NCBI GenBank assembly: GCA_016650435.1
Contig: JAENVT010000150.1
Location: 1-8,061 of the forward strand
Direction of reading: 5' to 3'
Length of the DNA stretch: 8,061 nucleotides
Source of the DNA: Ilumatobacteraceae bacterium
GTDB taxonomy: Bacteria > Actinomycetota > Acidimicrobiia > Acidimicrobiales > Ilumatobacteraceae
Below the pieces are notes generated by a model. It was not told the origin of the DNA and searched no databases. It saw nothing but the letters and a program-made list of their open reading frames with translations. Below are positions 5,721 through 8,061 of the stretch, in pieces (position 1 is the first letter of the stretch; each line of letters begins with the position of its first letter). The translations under genes and the position numbers were made by a program.

Positions 5721-6775
5721 CCCTGTCGATGCCGGTGGTCGTGGCCCCCGATCATGTGCGACACGATGTAGCCACAGGGGTGTGGTGCGGGGTCACAGAG
5801 GCAACCGACGAGTTGCCGGCCCGCGCCGAGATCATCGCGGCAGCATGCGCGGCAGCCGGCGCCGAGATGGTCGAAGCACAGGATCACGGGCTCGACGCGT
5901 TGCTACGAGTGCACGATCCACGATTCCTCACCATGTTGCAGACCGCGTATCAACGGTGGGTCACAGATGGCCACCTCGAATCACCGGGCATCCCCTATGT
6001 CACGCCCTACTTCTTCCCTCCGGTAGCTGCGCAGCACGGAGGGGATCGACTTCGAGGTGCCGCAACCATTCGTGCCGAGATCGGGTTCTATGCAATGGAC
6101 ACGCTGACATGCATTGGGGAAGGGACCTGGATTGGCGCAAAGGCGGCTGCGGACGCGGCGGCGACAGCTGCCGACCTCGTGGCCGAGGGAGCGGGAACGG
6201 CATACGCGATCTGCCGCCCGCCGGGACACCACGCCGGGCCGGCATTTTTCGGCGGAAGTTGCTACCTCAACAACTCGGCGGTCGCCGCCGCCCAGCTTCG
6301 CGCCGCGGGTCTCGAGCGGGTTGCCATCGTCGACATCGACGCTCATCACGGCAACGGGACCCAGGCCATATTTTGGAACGACCCGTCGGTGTTCTACGGA
6401 TCAGTGCACGTCGATCCTGCGGCGGGCTGGTTCCCACACACCGTCGGGCACGCCGACGAAATCGACGACACCTCGACGAATCGCAACGTGCCGGTGGCCC
6501 CTGGCACCAGCGATATCGGATGGCTGGCAGCCTGCGCATCGTTGTTGGCAGACGTGGCGCAATTCGAACCAGACGCGGTCGTCGTCTCGCTCGGTGTCGA
6601 TGCCGCTGCCGACGATCCCAACAGCCCGCTACTGGTCACCGACGTCGGCTTCATCGCAGTGGGCCGAATGCTGGCCGAACTCGATCGCGCCACCGTTCTC
6701 GTCCACGAGGGCGGGTACGTACTCCAGTCCCTGGCTGCGCACACATTGGCCGTGTTGCGTTGTTTCGAATCCTGA
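5717..6775 (+). CDS. Histone-deacetylase-fold amidohydrolase (acetylpolyamine deacetylase-like)
   Basis: This encodes a 352-residue Zn-dependent deacylase of the HDAC/acetylpolyamine amidohydrolase (APAH) family, which removes acyl groups from amines such as acetylputrescine or acetylated lysine. The active site reads through: tandem His171-His172 in RPPGHHAG, Zn ligands Asp208 and His210 in VDIDAHHGNGTQ, Zn ligand Asp295 in SLGVDAAADDP, and Tyr334 in HEGGYV. DTLTCIGEGTWIGAKAAADAA (from Asp128) and HDPRFLTMLQTAYQRW (from His66) are closer to bacterial APAH than to eukaryotic HDACs. The length is normal and no targeting signal is seen. The GTG start at 5717 overlaps the peptidase stop (GTGA); an in-frame ATG at 5729 is the alternative. 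Coupling to the S58 peptidase suggests that both process the same class of acylated amine or peptide substrates. The exact acyl donor is unknown. Confidence 0.93.
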   Translation: MTLSMPVVVAPDHVRHDVATGVWCGVTEATDELPARAEIIAAACAAAGAEMVEAQDHGLDALLRVHDPRFLTMLQTAYQRWVTDGHLESPGIPYVTPYFFPPVAAQHGGDRLRGAATIRAEIGFYAMDTLTCIGEGTWIGAKAAADAAATAADLVAEGAGTAYAICRPPGHHAGPAFFGGSCYLNNSAVAAAQLRAAGLERVAIVDIDAHHGNGTQAIFWNDPSVFYGSVHVDPAAGWFPHTVGHADEIDDTSTNRNVPVAPGTSDIGWLAACASLLADVAQFEPDAVVVSLGVDAAADDPNSPLLVTDVGFIAVGRMLAELDRATVLVHEGGYVLQSLAAHTLAVLRCFES

Positions 6776-6784
6776 CCGGGTTGG

Positions 6785-6790
6785 TAGGCT
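6785..6790 (+). promoter_or_regulatory. Predicted -10 element (TAGGCT) of the CysO-like gene
   Basis: TAGGCT ends 7 nt before the ATG at 6798 and lies in the 22-nt gap after the deacylase stop. It is identical to the hexamer of the glycerate kinase gene. A weak TTGTTT (6760-6765) lies upstream with a 19-nt spacer. This suggests that the small gene has its own leaderless promoter rather than depending only on read-through. Confidence 0.45.
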
Positions 6791-6797
6791 TTCGCCC

Positions 6798-7073
6798 ATG
6801 GCCGTCACGATCCGAATTCCCACCACGATGCGTCCGATTTCCGGCGGTTCCTCCGCAGTGCAGGTGGAGGGAGTCACGCTGGCCGACGTATTGGCCAACC
6901 TCGATGCCGCCCACCCCGGCTTCCACGAGCGGTTGTTCGACGACACGGGGGCACTGCGCAAGTTCGTCAACGTGTTCGTTGCCGACGACGATGTGCGCTA
7001 CCTCGACGGCGTCGATACGAAGGTGCCCGACGGCGAAACCGTCAGCATCATCCCTGCTGTCGCCGGGGGCTGA
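6798..7073 (+). CDS. CysO/MoaD/ThiS-type sulfur carrier protein
   Basis: This encodes a 91-residue beta-grasp, ubiquitin-like sulfur carrier ending in the required Gly90-Gly91. The C-terminus would be adenylated and thiocarboxylated by an E1-like enzyme. The sequence pattern, with VTIRIPTTMRP at 3-13, RKFVNVFVADDDVRYLDG at 54-71 and SIIPAVAGG at the end, is closer to mycobacterial CysO than to classical MoaD or ThiS. CysO donates sulfur to CysM for cysteine synthesis. In Mycobacterium tuberculosis cysO sits with mec and cysM; neither is present here, so the partner must be elsewhere. MoaD- or ThiS-like roles remain possible. The ATG at 6798 follows a TAGGCT hexamer by 7 nt with no Shine-Dalgarno. 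The gene lies 22 nt behind the deacylase and is followed by a strong terminator, so it may be an independent monocistronic unit. Confidence 0.9.
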   Translation: MAVTIRIPTTMRPISGGSSAVQVEGVTLADVLANLDAAHPGFHERLFDDTGALRKFVNVFVADDDVRYLDGVDTKVPDGETVSIIPAVAGG

Positions 7074-7094
7074 ACTACCGCCTCCAAATTCTCG

Positions 7095-7142
7095 ACGTGA
7101 ACACCAAAGGGGGCCCGCATCACTGCGGGCCCCCTTTCACGT
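7095..7142. terminator. Bidirectional transcription terminator hairpin
   Basis: AAAGGGGGCCCGC (7106-7118) and GCGGGCCCCCTTT (7125-7137) form a perfect 13-bp stem with a 6-nt ATCACT loop. Outer bases ACGTGA (7095-7100) and TCACGT (7137-7142) can extend the stem across a bulge. It lies between the convergent CysO-like gene and groEL, after both stop codons, so it probably ends both transcripts. There is no long T tract on either strand beyond the TTT of the stem, which is common in high-GC actinobacteria. The rest of the 98-nt gap (7074-7171) shows nothing else. Confidence 0.88.
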
Positions 7143-7171
7143 CTTGTTGAACTGTTGCTGCGGGCTGGGGA

Positions 7172-8061
7172 CTAGAAGTCCTCCATGCCTCCGCCGCCCA
7201 TACCGCCGCCGTTGTCCTTCTCGGGCTTGTCGGCAACGACAGCTTCCGTGGTGAGGAACAGGGCTGCGATCGATGCTGCGTTCTGCAGCGCCGAGCGGGT
7301 GACCTTGGCAGCATCGATGACGCCGATCTTGACCAGATCCTCGTACACGCCAGTTGCGGCATTGAGGCCGTTGGCGCCTTTGAGGTTCTTGACCTTGTCG
7401 ACGACAACGCCACCTTCCATGCCGGCGTTCTCGGCGATCTGCTTCAATGGAGCCTCGAGGCTCTTGGCCACGAGACGAGCACCAGTGGCTTCGTCACCGT
7501 GCAGGGCATCGGCGACGGCGTTGACCGCGGCCTGGGCACGCAGCAGGGCAACTCCACCGCCGGGCACAACGCCCTCTTCGATGGCTGCCTTGGTGGTCGA
7601 CACTGCATCTTCGATCCGGTGCTTCTTCTCTTTGAGCTCGACCTCGGTAGCTGCGCCGACCTTCAGCACGGCAACGCCGCCGCTGAGCTTGGCGAGTCGC
7701 TCTTGCAGCTTCTCGCGGTCGTAGTCGCTGTCGGTGTTTTCGATCTCGGCCTTGATTTGGTTGATGCGGCCCTTGATGTCGTCCTCGGATCCGCCACCTT
7801 CGACGATGGTCGTCTCGTCCTTGGTGATGATGACCTTCTTGGCCTTGCCGAGCAGATCGAGCGTGGTGTTGTCCAGCTTCAGGCCGACTTCTTCGCTGAT
7901 GACCTGACCACCGGTGAGGATGGCGATGTCTTGCAGCATGGCCTTGCGACGCTCGCCGAAGCCAGGTGCCTTGACGGCTGCCGACTTGAACGTGCCACGA
8001 ATCTTGTTGACGACCAGCGTGGCCAGAGCCTCGCCCTCGACGTCTTCAGCGATGATCACCA
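7172..8061 (-). CDS. groL: Chaperonin GroEL, C-terminal half (cut by right edge)
   Basis: This is the last ~296 residues of the 60-kDa chaperonin, an ATP-driven protein-folding machine that works as a tetradecamer capped by GroES. The fragment starts in the apical domain at (L)[19 protein letters not shown], roughly residue 247 in E. coli numbering, and runs through [41 protein letters not shown] and [15 protein letters not shown] to the C-terminus. Counting from the GTG-encoded Val at 8059, Asp151 in HRIEDAV matches the E. coli ATPase residue Asp398. The tail is Gly/Met-rich and ends [12 protein letters not shown], a housekeeping-type tail rather than the His-rich tail of some second copies. 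The stop is TAG at 7174-7172. The GTG at 8059 is an internal Val codon, not a start; the true start, any CIRCE/HrcA-type control and groES lie outside the window. Confidence 0.98.
   Translation of the reverse strand, partial: VIIAEDVEGEALATLVVNKIRGTFKSAAVKAPGFGERRKAMLQDIAILTGGQVISEEVGLKLDNTTLDLLGKAKKVIITKDETTIVEGGGSEDDIKGRINQIKAEIENTDSDYDREKLQERLAKLSGGVAVLKVGAATEVELKEKKHRIEDAVSTTKAAIEEGVVPGGGVALLRAQAAVNAVADALHGDEATGARLVAKSLEAPLKQIAENAGMEGGVVVDKVKNLKGANGLNAATGVYEDLVKIGVIDAAKVTRSALQNAASIAALFLTTEAVVADKPEKDNGGGMGGGGMEDF

Noticed and set aside
5782..7254. 490-codon plus-strand open frame
   Set aside because: This is an alternative frame across the deacylase, CysO-like gene and terminator; it is extremely Arg-rich and ignores the strong motifs of the genes it covers.
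7185..7724. 179-codon plus-strand open frame opposite groEL
   Set aside because: Ser/Pro/Ala-rich shadow of a certain groEL gene.
8057..8059. GTG as a start codon for a short GroEL-like protein
   Set aside because: It is the internal Val of the conserved [11 protein letters not shown] segment; the gene simply continues past the window edge.

Overview
The window looks like chromosomal DNA from a high-GC actinobacterium. The base composition is GC-rich, the GroEL has an actinobacterial-style Gly/Met-rich tail ending in Glu-Asp-Phe, one small protein resembles mycobacterial CysO, and the promoters look leaderless. A member of the Acidimicrobiia (Ilumatobacter-like) is my guess for the lineage, but the sequence does not prove it. 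Coding density is very high: the longest stretch without a gene is 98 nt (7074-7171). No rRNA, tRNA, CRISPR array or insertion sequence was seen.

Layout from left to right. (1) The 5' part of a glycerate kinase gene on the minus strand (1-257, GTG start, running off the left edge). (2) A divergent plus-strand pair: an amidase-signature hydrolase (282-1727) overlapping by one base a Rieske non-heme iron oxygenase (1727-2809). (3) Convergent to these on the minus strand, a ribbon-helix-helix antitoxin and a Doc/Fic toxin (3414 down to 2813) with a perfect inverted-repeat operator at 3421-3441, and behind them a monomeric sarcosine oxidase-like flavoenzyme (4634 down to 3468). (4) Divergent from the oxidase, a plus-strand pair: a DmpA/BapA-type S58 aminopeptidase (4671-5720) overlapping by four bases a histone-deacetylase-fold acetylpolyamine amidohydrolase (5717-6775). 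(5) A small CysO/MoaD-type sulfur carrier protein (6798-7073), a strong bidirectional terminator hairpin, and the C-terminal half of GroEL on the minus strand (7172-8061, running off the right edge).

How the genes may work together. Three unrelated amide-cleaving enzymes (amidase, S58 peptidase, HDAC-fold deacylase) sit beside two enzymes of families that oxidatively N-dealkylate amines (Rieske oxygenase, sarcosine oxidase-like). Several family members act on N-acyl or N-methyl amines, betaines and small peptides. I infer a salvage or catabolic cluster for such nitrogen compounds; the substrate cannot be read from the sequence. The toxin-antitoxin module appears to have been placed between the Rieske gene and the oxidase gene.

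Regulatory reading. Each of the six genes whose start is visible and which heads a transcription unit has a TANNNT hexamer ending 6-8 nt before its start codon, the arrangement expected for leaderless mRNAs. The other three genes with visible starts overlap the upstream stop codon (TGATG or GTGA). So every visible start is accounted for either by leaderless initiation or by translational coupling.
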